IMG/VR virus record: IMGVR_UViG_3300030098_006116
Location: 1 to 28,053 of that record
Direction: 5' to 3' (one strand)
Length of the DNA stretch: 28,053 bases
Source of the DNA: a virus
In this document: positions 14,737 through 22,917 of the stretch, piece by piece
How positions within the stretch are numbered: the first letter of the stretch is position 1
Layout of the letters: each line of letters opens with the position of its first letter
The notes under the pieces: model-generated
The model's input: the letters and a program-made list of their open reading frames with translations, nothing else
Databases searched by the model: none
Told to the model about the DNA's origin: nothing
Translations under genes and position numbers: made by a program

Positions 14737-16875
14737 TTAATCTTCAAGAAAAGCTGTTTTATCATATAGCCCCATTTTCTTTAATTTAACTATGACATCT
14801 TCTTCATTAAACACCCACAATCTTTCATGGGTCGTTCTCCTTTGAAGAAATAAATATGTGGCTTCAATTTCAGCATCAAAAAGTTGTAATTTTGTAGGAG
14901 TTAATTTGTTTGACATACACCACATTTCATATTGTTCTCTTAGCTCTGTTTTTTTAATTTTATTTGTGAATTTATTATGATTTTTTTCAAAAACATAAGG
15001 TGATGAAAATAAACTATCTAAAAACTTCCATATAGTTGATATAGAAGCATCTAAACATCTTTTGTAATATTTTGTTTTAGGAAAGTTTTTCCATATCCTA
15101 TTTGATATATCCCTTTTCATTAGCATATTATAAAACATTTTCAAGGCTTTATCATTAAAAAAGGCTTTGACTACTTTGTCTATATCTTTTCTTGCTGGAT
15201 GAATACTCTCAAAAGCTACAAATCTTCTGTTAGTATCACTTATTTTAACCACAGCTTCATTATTTGTGGTCATCAAATATCTCATAAAATCATTGACAAA
15301 AATCTCTTTTTCAAATTTCTCTTTTATTGTAATTTTATTTGATGTGATTAAATTTTTTAGTCTTTCATAACATTTATCAGTTTGAGAATGTTCCACCTCA
15401 TCTATATTTATTAATAGCTTATTCTTTCCTATAGAATTAAAGTTGCCGAATAAATCTCCCATAGGATTAGCACTTGAATAATAATATTTTTCACCCATCA
15501 TGTATCCTAATTGTTGGACTAATAAACTTTTTCCTATTCCTTCTCCACCCTTAATAATAATCATAGTTAATGACTTTTTATCTGGCTCTTGAAATATCTG
15601 TGCTGACCAGTCTAATAAATATTCATAACAATCATCCACACTTTCTTCTCCATCATCTACTAAAAGTCTTATATGTTTTAGTATAATATCAAAATCTTCC
15701 TCATCTGTTGTATCAAAATCATCATCAATAGTTTCTATGTGAAAACCAGTGAAAAGATTATATACATTATCTGGACACTTTTTGATATTGGGATAAAAAT
15801 CTATTTTATCCACCATTCTTTTGTCTGGATCTAAAACATAATTATGGATAAATCTTTTTCCTTTTCCTCCATCATTAAAAACATCAAATAATTTTGACCC
15901 AGCTTTTTTCCAGTCGCAAAACATGGAAATTAATGATGACTGATTTCTCAAATAATAACTATCACCATCTTCTATTAAATATCTATCACTGCTTACCACT
16001 TTATGTATTCCATAAGTTTTTTCAAATAATTTTTTCAAATCATCATATTCCTTTCCTTCTTGTGTGTTTGAAGCTTTTTTGTAATTTTCTATAAATTCTT
16101 GTGGAATGTCAAGAAAATCTGTCATCTTTTTAATAGCCATATTTATGCCGAATTTTGTTTTAACTTTTTCTAAAACTTCATTAATCTTCAAATCTTCTGT
16201 TAATCTATCCACATAAAAGCCATCATGTAAGTCAGCATAAGTTTTTATGCCATTTTTTTCAAATAATTCTTGAATTTTATCTATGAGTTTCCATTCCCAT
16301 TTATGATAAATATAGCACAAAAATTTTCCTAATGGATTATATTCCTTTTTATCTAATAAACTTTTATAATAAGCTTTTGTCTCAAGATTTTTATTAATAA
16401 ATTTTTTTGATAATTCTTTTAATCCTTCATCTTCACATCTAAACAATCTTTTTGTATATTGTTCCTTAGCTGTATCTCTATCACAATTTTCATTTTTCAT
16501 TGTGGTTTGTAATATAAACTCTCTGTTTTCTATGTAATCAAAAACCCATTCCATGTTAGGAATATTAAACTCTTTAACTTTTTGAGCTATAAATGTATAA
16601 CTCGCATTAACCATATCAATATCTTTATAATACTGATAGGCTAAAGTATTTCTTAGCTTTCTTGAAAACATACACAATCCCACCTCACAATGATTTCGCC
16701 CATCTAAATCCTCTCCTCCTTGATGATACTCTGGATTAATCTTCCATGACCCTCTGTTGCCGATAAGTTTTTCTAATTTATATTTATCAGCATCTTTGAG
16801 TTGTGATGAATAATCCTTTAATATCCTTTTAGCTAAGGAAAGGTTAAAGATTTCTTGTCTTCGTTGCTTAGTCAT
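14737..16875 (-). CDS. TVpol-type replication protein: pol A-like domain plus SF3 helicase
   Basis: A 712-residue protein. The N-terminal half has KDIDMVNASYTFI (84-96), the polymerase motif A position, and LHDGF (216-220), the motif C position of the TVpol family related to family A polymerases. The C-terminal half is a superfamily 3 helicase: Walker A GGEGIGKS (443-450), Walker B LLINIDE (487-493), motif C LMTTNNE (534-540) and a following NRR near 549-551. This fused architecture is the replication protein of virophages and PLVs. Motif A reads NAS where many relatives have NAH-P, so polymerase activity cannot be taken for granted. AAAATTGA lies upstream (16922-16929), consistent with early expression. 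Confidence 0.88.
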   Translation of the reverse strand: MTKQRRQEIFNLSLAKRILKDYSSQLKDADKYKLEKLIGNRGSWKINPEYHQGGEDLDGRNHCEVGLCMFSRKLRNTLAYQYYKDIDMVNASYTFIAQKVKEFNIPNMEWVFDYIENREFILQTTMKNENCDRDTAKEQYTKRLFRCEDEGLKELSKKFINKNLETKAYYKSLLDKKEYNPLGKFLCYIYHKWEWKLIDKIQELFEKNGIKTYADLHDGFYVDRLTEDLKINEVLEKVKTKFGINMAIKKMTDFLDIPQEFIENYKKASNTQEGKEYDDLKKLFEKTYGIHKVVSSDRYLIEDGDSYYLRNQSSLISMFCDWKKAGSKLFDVFNDGGKGKRFIHNYVLDPDKRMVDKIDFYPNIKKCPDNVYNLFTGFHIETIDDDFDTTDEEDFDIILKHIRLLVDDGEESVDDCYEYLLDWSAQIFQEPDKKSLTMIIIKGGEGIGKSLLVQQLGYMMGEKYYYSSANPMGDLFGNFNSIGKNKLLINIDEVEHSQTDKCYERLKNLITSNKITIKEKFEKEIFVNDFMRYLMTTNNEAVVKISDTNRRFVAFESIHPARKDIDKVVKAFFNDKALKMFYNMLMKRDISNRIWKNFPKTKYYKRCLDASISTIWKFLDSLFSSPYVFEKNHNKFTNKIKKTELREQYEMWCMSNKLTPTKLQLFDAEIEATYLFLQRRTTHERLWVFNEEDVIVKLKKMGLYDKTAFLED

Positions 16876-16921
16876 TTTGATATATAATGTGTATGTCTAA
16901 AATTTAAATGATTTTTAAAAT

Positions 16922-16929
16922 TCAATTTT
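16922..16929 (-). promoter_or_regulatory. AAAATTGA early-type element ahead of TVpol
   Basis: AAAATTGA followed by ATTTTAAAAA on the minus strand, about 46 bases upstream of the TVpol ATG. Confidence 0.65.
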
Positions 16930-16948
16930 TATTTTGATTTATAGAAAT

Positions 16949-19270
16949 TCAAATTTTTTGAGCTTTTTGTGCCTGTTGTATATTTGCCTCTTCCTCTTTT
17001 TGTATTTCTTCTTGTGCTATGTTAATATCAGTTTCAGCTAATAATATTGTAGGTTTCTGGACAGGACTAACAAGTTTTAACAAAATTGTAGAATTAGGTT
17101 CTAAAGCTACATCTGTTAGATCTGGATTAACTATAGCTATACTTACAGAATTTATAGATTTAGGATTTGATAATGTGTGAGTGATAAAGTTTCTATCAGC
17201 TATAAAATCTTGATTTGATAAAGATGATTTTGGTATCATATCAATAATTCCTAATTCACTTTGTGCTCCAGCGAAATCATCTTGATTGACTAAATCTGTT
17301 AAAACTAACATATATCCACTCTGGGATAATATAGGTAAGCTATCTGCTTTTAATTCTTTTCCACTTGTCTGGACTGGTATCATACTTGCCCAGTTATAAA
17401 ATGAGCCTTGAAATGGAGCAGTAATTCCTATTTGTTTTATTGTTACTTCTGGAGGTGTGTAAGGAGATCCATCAGCATTCTTATTATTATTATAAGGTTG
17501 CTGTGGGACATTACTATCTAATAAATTAAACATCTGGACATCTCCTACAGCTGGTAGAGTGAAATATTGGTCTCCATGTGTTTCACTTTCAGCTTTTTTG
17601 CCATAATTATTAAAAAGTGTGGAAATAAATGGAGTTAAACTACTATCTACTTCTCCCATAGTTGTAGTTCCATTAACTTTTTGAGTTTGTCCATAATATA
17701 CTTGTTTTTCATAATTATCTTGATTGACTAATTTATCATAACTAAATCCTATTCTTGACCATATAGTTTCTTTCCATGCTTGTTTAGCTTCCTTTTCTGT
17801 ATTAAAAAAATCATCAAAATTCCAGAATTCTCTATATCTGGGATTATTTGTATTAACATTTTCTACATTTAATAGTTCTACATTCCCTTTATTTTGTGCC
17901 GTTTGAAAAGCCCAGTTGTAGACTAAAACACCAGAATATCTCATAACATAAGCATTTAAAGTATTAACTAACTGAGTATGTTGTGCTGATGAAATTCCAT
18001 CCCAGAATTTGACTGGAGCATGTTCTAAACCTCCCACAGGTGGAGCTGTGTATTGAGGCACTCTTTTTATATAAACTGCTTCTTGTGAAGGATTAGATAA
18101 TGTATTTCCTCTATTATCGTGTGTAGGAATTCTTCGTGGTTCGTGGAGATGCTGGAAAGAAAAAGCACTTTCTGTGCTATCATATTTTAAAGTAAATCCT
18201 GTAGTTCCTACACCCATGCCCTTAGTAAAAACATTATATGGGAGTAAGTCTAAACTTTCATCTACTTGGTCTTCTCCATTATTTCTCATAAATCCCATAA
18301 AATATCTTCTTGCTGAGCCATCTCCTATATATGGTGAGCCATCTGGAGCTGTGACCCATGATATTTTCGCTGTATCATTATCAGTTGCCGAATAATAAAC
18401 ATTATTTTTAGCTTGAAAAAATATATCTACCATATGTGATGGTGTAATAGCTATTGCTGATTTTATTCCATGCTGTGTAGATTTTAAAGCTCCTCTTTCT
18501 TCATTCGTGATTAAGTCTAATTGATTTAACATTGTTGGGTCATTTTGTCCTTTATACTGAGACCAGTAGTCCTTTATTTGTGTTTTAACAAATCTATTTG
18601 TAGTATTATTTATTACTAATCCTTTAAAATCTCCTGCTTCTCTAAATTGTTCATAATAAGTTTCTTCTTGATTAACATCTGGATTTTTAACTTTATTTAT
18701 CTGGTCACTAATTAACTCACCTAAACTTGCTACTGTATAAATTCCTTTTGGAATAAAGATAGAAGCTTGACCACATAATGGGATTAAATATGTATCACTA
18801 TCTGTAGGTGTGCCTAATCCACTTCCTTCAGCATTTGTAATTTGAGCAAATCCACATAAAGGCATAATATTTTCACTAAATCCATAATATCCATTTAATT
18901 CTACCCACTTATCTTTAGTAAGAGTATTAGCTGGAGCTAAAGGTGATTGTAAGTCTTCATTAACTCTCTGGTCTATATTACAAAAAATTTTATAATCACT
19001 TAATTTTTCTGGATCTCCTATGTCAGTAACTGGGACATCATAGGAGCTATCACACATGTAATAGTTAAAACAAATCGTTTCATTAACATCTTCTTCTATT
19101 TCTATACTTTGCCCAGTAATCCCTTGAAGATTAACTAATGAATTCTGGACTGAGACTTGAGTTCCAGTGGGTAATTCTAAGCCATCTGGTAATGGATAAG
19201 TCCATCTATTGTTAGTGTCGTTTCGCCTTTGTGCTAAACTACAATTTAAATCAATGTATCGTGTCGCCAT
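16949..19270 (-). CDS. Large virion structural protein (minor capsid/penton-region candidate)
   Basis: A 773-residue protein. The N-terminus (RWTYPLPDGLELPTGTQVSV then QNSLVNLQG) and a C-terminal SVSIAIVNPDLTDVALEPNS resemble the equivalent ends of the 567-residue protein at 22918. There RDPITIPRNSKI and NSISIKIVD occupy the same positions, so the two appear paralogous. The N-terminal lipase-free, Pro/Gly-rich beta pattern occurs in structural proteins of PLVs and algal giant viruses. The middle is Asn/Gln/Tyr-rich and beta-strand-like. The last 25 residues are Glu/Gln/Ala-rich and helical. I infer a minor capsid or vertex component. It has no AAAATTGA and is divergent from the gene at 19323. 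Confidence 0.6.
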   Translation of the reverse strand: MATRYIDLNCSLAQRRNDTNNRWTYPLPDGLELPTGTQVSVQNSLVNLQGITGQSIEIEEDVNETICFNYYMCDSSYDVPVTDIGDPEKLSDYKIFCNIDQRVNEDLQSPLAPANTLTKDKWVELNGYYGFSENIMPLCGFAQITNAEGSGLGTPTDSDTYLIPLCGQASIFIPKGIYTVASLGELISDQINKVKNPDVNQEETYYEQFREAGDFKGLVINNTTNRFVKTQIKDYWSQYKGQNDPTMLNQLDLITNEERGALKSTQHGIKSAIAITPSHMVDIFFQAKNNVYYSATDNDTAKISWVTAPDGSPYIGDGSARRYFMGFMRNNGEDQVDESLDLLPYNVFTKGMGVGTTGFTLKYDSTESAFSFQHLHEPRRIPTHDNRGNTLSNPSQEAVYIKRVPQYTAPPVGGLEHAPVKFWDGISSAQHTQLVNTLNAYVMRYSGVLVYNWAFQTAQNKGNVELLNVENVNTNNPRYREFWNFDDFFNTEKEAKQAWKETIWSRIGFSYDKLVNQDNYEKQVYYGQTQKVNGTTTMGEVDSSLTPFISTLFNNYGKKAESETHGDQYFTLPAVGDVQMFNLLDSNVPQQPYNNNKNADGSPYTPPEVTIKQIGITAPFQGSFYNWASMIPVQTSGKELKADSLPILSQSGYMLVLTDLVNQDDFAGAQSELGIIDMIPKSSLSNQDFIADRNFITHTLSNPKSINSVSIAIVNPDLTDVALEPNSTILLKLVSPVQKPTILLAETDINIAQEEIQKEEEANIQQAQKAQKI

Positions 19271-19317
19271 ATAAACAATACTAACATTTATTTTTTATAT
19301 TTTATTTCTATTGTATG

Positions 19318-19325
19318 TATAAATG
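19318..19325 (+). promoter_or_regulatory. TATAAATG start-site motif (late-type)
   Basis: TATAAATG overlaps the ATG at 19323 in a 52-base divergent intergenic region. Confidence 0.45.
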
Positions 19326-19880
19326 ATAGTAGTTGATTATTTAACTTATACAAAAAATGGAGTATTACCAGATTATCTTCAAAAGTCCATAAATAGGACT
19401 AAAAGTCTGGGATATGATATATTGCCCATAACACCAGATGAGTATCATCTTGATAATATGATAGGTCATTGTAGCTTTATTCATTTAAGAGATATTACTT
19501 TGCCTAAAATAGAAAAAATAAGAGATAAACTAACTGGCTTTTTTGTATGTGAAGGAGATATATGGATAAAAGATGATTTCACATTTGATGAATTTAAAAA
19601 AAAAATTCCCTATAAGCCTATGTGGTATGGATATAAAGGACAGAGAAGACCCACATTTATTCAAGGGGCTTTCTTACTATATATTCCTATGGAATGTTTT
19701 GATGAATTTAAGTATAAGATTAATAAATGTAGAAAAATGTTTATAGATAGATTTTATACAAAATTGTATTTAGAAGGATTTATAGAAAAATATCATTCTA
19801 CTATGGCTAATGAAATAACTCATTACTCAAATGTAGTTAAAAAAATAAGACAAGGAATAGATTTAGAGGTCACTGACTAA
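19323..19880 (+). CDS. Glycosyltransferase-like protein (GT25-like, variant acidic motif)
   Basis: A 185-residue protein. FFVCEGDIWI at 73-82 sits where the protein at 4001 has VFEDDADI. RRPTFIQGAFLLYIPMECFDEF at about 108-129 parallels its IPSFLAGSTIVSYKKSFIP segment, with the same spacing. I therefore call it a second GT25-like enzyme, keeping only a partial acidic site (E77, D79). It may use a different metal geometry, or may be inactive. It is convergent with the capsid candidate at 19863, overlapping its end by 18 bases, and has a late-type start motif, so capsid glycosylation is one plausible role. Confidence 0.5.
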   Translation: MIVVDYLTYTKNGVLPDYLQKSINRTKSLGYDILPITPDEYHLDNMIGHCSFIHLRDITLPKIEKIRDKLTGFFVCEGDIWIKDDFTFDEFKKKIPYKPMWYGYKGQRRPTFIQGAFLLYIPMECFDEFKYKINKCRKMFIDRFYTKLYLEGFIEKYHSTMANEITHYSNVVKKIRQGIDLEVTD

Positions 19881-21344
19881 GACATTCATTCCACCTGATG
19901 GAAGAGCCATAACTTTAACTACTCTTGATACACCTACAAAAAACTGGATATTACAGCCAGATACTTCATTTTGTCCTATCTGTGGAGTATTCTGTATCTG
20001 TGAATTGACCTGTGCGTGTGGAGTTCTATTATAGATCCACCTGATAGGATATTCATTAATAATTCTACCACCTCCTCTAATGACTGGTTCGCCATTTCTT
20101 AAATCAAGAGCCATAGGTTTGTATTTTCCTAACAGACCTTGAGCTGGAGGTGAAATCATACTGGCTTCAGTATTTGTATCAGCAACATAATATGGAGCTG
20201 GGACTTGTAAGTCTCTTCCTAATACATATGAGACATTATTATACATCTCTACTGGATTAAAAACAAAACCGAAGTTAAAGAAATCTACACCATTAACATT
20301 AACTTGGTATTCTTCTACACTAACACTATCTGCTCTCTGTCCTAAGGTTACTTTATTATTATTATCAGCATATGTGGTGAATTGTTTTAACATCTGGATA
20401 TAATGGACTTCTTGATTAATTACATTAATTCTAAATTCTTGTGCCTGTTGAGTATTAGCAGTGGCTGCTGGAAGAGTTTTCTGTATATTTTCTACATTAA
20501 TAAAATCCATAACATATCCACCTGCTGATTGTGTTTTTTCTCTAACACTTTCTTGGACACGGGATGGGAAAACAAGATAATCTACAAGAAGATTAACATC
20601 ACTGAATAAAATATCACCATCAGCACAAGCTAAATTTGCTGAAGGAGCACCTATTTTATTAGCGAATTGACTTGAGCTGGGATTAAATTCTATAGTAAGG
20701 TGGATTTTATAAGCAGTAAAAAGGAAAAGTGGAAGGTCTCTGGTGTTAAGCATAGGCAAGAGCATACCTAATGGAATACCGATTAACTGATTATTATCAG
20801 CATCTTCTTCTACTTTGTGATTATTAACAGCTGCCCCAGCTCTATCGCCAGAAGCTCCATAGTTAATACCAGAAGCCACTGGATCAGTGGTGATAACACC
20901 AGTTAAATCAGCATCTTGTCCAGCGTTTGCTTCATCTTCAGTTAAAACTCTATACTGAATTCCATTCTGGAGATAATGACTAAATTTCTTATTCTGGACT
21001 TCTGGGCTGGATGAATAAAGGTGATTGAGTGTAGACCACTGATTAACATTATTTATTCTCTGGACTTGAAAATCACCTATTCTAAGTTCTACATTTTCTA
21101 TGGCTCCTAAACCACCATTAAAGCAATTAAGTCTAATATTGTTCGCTGCCTCACCAGTTTTAGCTTTAACCTTAAATAAAAGCATGGTGTTTTTATCTAA
21201 ATAGGCTGCTGTATCAAGCCTAAAAGTGTATCTGTAAGCACTGGAGACAATGGGGTCTAACTTTTCAGTCCTTACATCCATAACATTTTCAGCGTCCATA
21301 TCCACGCTATAGTCTGTGAGCTGTGCTATTTGAGATGATGCCAT
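19863..21344 (-). CDS. Major capsid protein candidate C (double jelly-roll)
   Basis: A 493-residue protein from the ATG at 21344; the frame extends 18 bases further, to a TTG. IENVELRIGDFQVQRI/NVNQWSTL lies near residues 79-105, and a long central stretch of beta strands follows. VNVNGVDFFNFGFVFNPVEMYNNV at about 345-368 has the V-N-G / P-x-E-x-Y arrangement I associate with the second jelly roll of PLV capsid proteins. Of the three paralogs here, this one looks closest to a canonical PLV major capsid protein, so I favour it as the main hexon. It has no AAAATTGA; TTATATAAAATG overlaps the start. Confidence 0.72.
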   Translation of the reverse strand: MASSQIAQLTDYSVDMDAENVMDVRTEKLDPIVSSAYRYTFRLDTAAYLDKNTMLLFKVKAKTGEAANNIRLNCFNGGLGAIENVELRIGDFQVQRINNVNQWSTLNHLYSSSPEVQNKKFSHYLQNGIQYRVLTEDEANAGQDADLTGVITTDPVASGINYGASGDRAGAAVNNHKVEEDADNNQLIGIPLGMLLPMLNTRDLPLFLFTAYKIHLTIEFNPSSSQFANKIGAPSANLACADGDILFSDVNLLVDYLVFPSRVQESVREKTQSAGGYVMDFINVENIQKTLPAATANTQQAQEFRINVINQEVHYIQMLKQFTTYADNNNKVTLGQRADSVSVEEYQVNVNGVDFFNFGFVFNPVEMYNNVSYVLGRDLQVPAPYYVADTNTEASMISPPAQGLLGKYKPMALDLRNGEPVIRGGGRIINEYPIRWIYNRTPHAQVNSQIQNTPQIGQNEVSGCNIQFFVGVSRVVKVMALPSGGMNVLVSDL

Positions 21345-21412
21345 TTTATATAATCTAAACAAATATAAAAATTTAATATCGTTAAACTGAATATATTTTT
21401 AATATTAATAAA

Positions 21413-21715
21413 TTATTCTTCATCTATCACTTTATCATGAGTTCTATGGGCTAATAAATTAATATCTTCGTCTTCTATCATCATCTCAAATAAATCATAA
21501 GTGTCAAATTTTTCATTTTTCTCTATTATTTTTTCTAAATATAGATCCATTTTATTCTCCATAAATCTATATAGGTCATATAAATCAGTTTTATTATATT
21601 CACCTTCTGGTTTAATTTCAAGTCTCCATACATCGTGAATATAATCATCCGCCCATGATGTATTCATATTAATCATTCCCCAGCCCACCGCTCGTATGTC
21701 CTTTGTCATAACCAT
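21413..21715 (-). CDS. Hypothetical acidic protein, 100 residues
   Basis: Not recognised. The product is acidic and helical in its second half (DLYDLYRFMENKMDLYLEKI). The start ATG follows the ~80-base module shared with the gene at 13411, with AAAATTGA at 21770-21777. It is therefore probably an early gene coregulated with the Cys-rich protein. It sits just downstream of a block of small early genes and just upstream of the capsid candidate at 19863. Confidence 0.55.
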   Translation of the reverse strand: MVMTKDIRAVGWGMINMNTSWADDYIHDVWRLEIKPEGEYNKTDLYDLYRFMENKMDLYLEKIIEKNEKFDTYDLFEMMIEDEDINLLAHRTHDKVIDEE

Positions 21716-21769
21716 TTTAGTTTATATTAGATTGTTTTTTGATAATCCTAACTCAAGGATTTTCAAAAA

Positions 21770-21851
21770 TCAATTTTTTTTCCCTATACAAATCCATCAA
21801 ATTTCCACATATAAACCATGAAGATTATCTGGTTAGATGGATATATTTTTT
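21770..21851 (-). repeat. Dispersed inverted repeat, copy 2 (promoter module)
   Basis: The reverse complement of this stretch matches 13291-13373 with about four mismatches and one indel. It contains ATCTAACCAGAT and AAAATTGA on the minus strand, upstream of the gene at 21715. It ends at the stop codon of the gene at 21851. Confidence 0.85.
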
Positions 21852-22387
21852 TATTCAAAAGGGTCTCTTGTGAAATTAAGTGTTCTATCATATGGACATT
21901 CCATAAAAGTCTTATAGATATCATCAAAACCATCTTCTGGAAATATATTACTATCTCTTTTAAAAACTTTATAGACTTCCTTATAACAATCTAACTTCAT
22001 CAGTTCCACACACTTTTTGATAAGTCTATCTCTTCTATCATATTGTTCTTTCATCATTTCGCATACTTGTCTATGATATTCACCAGCTTTCAAATCTTCT
22101 CCATTTATTCTACACCATTCATATTCATCATCTGGCATATCATTTTCTAAAAGATATAGGTCAAAATCATTTATTTTTTGATGAATTTTTAAAGCATCAG
22201 CTAATCTGCCATGATTAAGACAATAACTAAATAAAACACTGCCGAATATAGAATTATAATTTCCTCTATGGGCTTCTTGAGTATTTTGTTTCACACTATA
22301 TTTTAATTCATTTTGAGTGTCATCTTGTAGCATTTGAAGAAAGTTCATAACTTCCATTTCTTCCACAAGTGTCTTTAGGGCTTCCAT
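21851..22387 (-). CDS. Hypothetical helical protein, 178 residues
   Basis: Not recognised. The open frame runs upstream to a TTG at 22444 through a leader-like segment, but the ATG at 22387 follows the A/C-rich leader (ACACAACAAC...AAAACA) behind AAAATTGA at 22441-22448, so I use it. The product is rich in Glu, Asp, Leu and Met and looks mostly helical. It has several Cys at 120-160 and no catalytic signature I can name. Its 3' end abuts the promoter module of the gene at 21715. Probably an early gene. Confidence 0.6.
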   Translation of the reverse strand: MEALKTLVEEMEVMNFLQMLQDDTQNELKYSVKQNTQEAHRGNYNSIFGSVLFSYCLNHGRLADALKIHQKINDFDLYLLENDMPDDEYEWCRINGEDLKAGEYHRQVCEMMKEQYDRRDRLIKKCVELMKLDCYKEVYKVFKRDSNIFPEDGFDDIYKTFMECPYDRTLNFTRDPFE

Positions 22388-22440
22388 TGTTTTGTATATA
22401 GTTTTGTTGTTGTGTTCTGTGGGCTTCGTTTTCAAATTTT

Positions 22441-22448
22441 TCAATTTT
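22441..22448 (-). promoter_or_regulatory. AAAATTGA early-type element
   Basis: AAAATTGA on the minus strand, 54 bases upstream of the ATG at 22387. It supports that ATG rather than the upstream TTG. Confidence 0.6.
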
Positions 22449-22456
22449 TTTTCTCT

Positions 22457-22660
22457 TTAACATTTTCCACATTCACAATCTGGATAGCCCATGTTTTTAA
22501 CACAAATTCCTTTATGGACATCTTTTCTTTTAAGAGAAATTTTATTACCAGATACCTCCATATCAAAAGCTTTCATCTCTCGTCCTTGTTTAGTTTTGTG
22601 ATTTGTTCTAAACATTTCTTGAAGATGTGTAAGAATTATGGTTTGCGATAGTTTATCCAT
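22457..22660 (-). CDS. Small Cys-ending protein, 67 residues
   Basis: The frame extends to a GTG at 22681, but the ATG at 22660 follows an AAAATTGA element and its leader, so I use it. The protein begins MDKLSQTIILTHLQEMFRTN, continues with a basic segment, and ends GICVKNMGYPDCECGKC. The terminal C-x-C-x-x-C cluster could bind zinc or iron-sulfur, but there is too little to name it. Probably early. Confidence 0.55.
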   Translation of the reverse strand: MDKLSQTIILTHLQEMFRTNHKTKQGREMKAFDMEVSGNKISLKRKDVHKGICVKNMGYPDCECGKC

Positions 22661-22677
22661 TGTTTTTGATTTGTCTA

Positions 22678-22899
22678 TCACCTCTTCCGTTTTTCATTTT
22701 TCAATTTTTTCTGTCCAGCTTTATCAAATATATCTTCTATATGTCTAAGCTTAGTCTTCTTTTCTTCCTTCTTAATATCTTTCTTAAAAGTTCCATCTCC
22801 CACAATTCTTTCGTGGGCTTTCATATCTTTAACAGCTATTTTCATATTCCTTTGTCTTAATAATAAATCACTAAATTTATCCTTCTTGATGTGTGGCAT
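22678..22899 (-). CDS. Small Lys-rich protein
   Basis: A 73-residue strongly basic protein, ~30% Lys, starting MPHIKKDKFSDLLLRQRNMK and ending in a Lys/Arg cluster. Likely nucleic-acid binding. The start is in a TATATTAAATG context, and it is 18 bases downstream of the virion protein gene at 22918, so late expression is plausible. Its end overlaps the AAAATTGA of the next gene. Confidence 0.5.
   Translation of the reverse strand: MPHIKKDKFSDLLLRQRNMKIAVKDMKAHERIVGDGTFKKDIKKEEKKTKLRHIEDIFDKAGQKKLKNEKRKR
22701..22708 (-). promoter_or_regulatory. AAAATTGA early-type element
   Basis: AAAATTGA on the minus strand, 41 bases upstream of the ATG at 22660. It lies inside the 3' end of the Lys-rich gene. 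Confidence 0.6.
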
Positions 22900-22917
22900 T
22901 TAATATAAACAAATATT

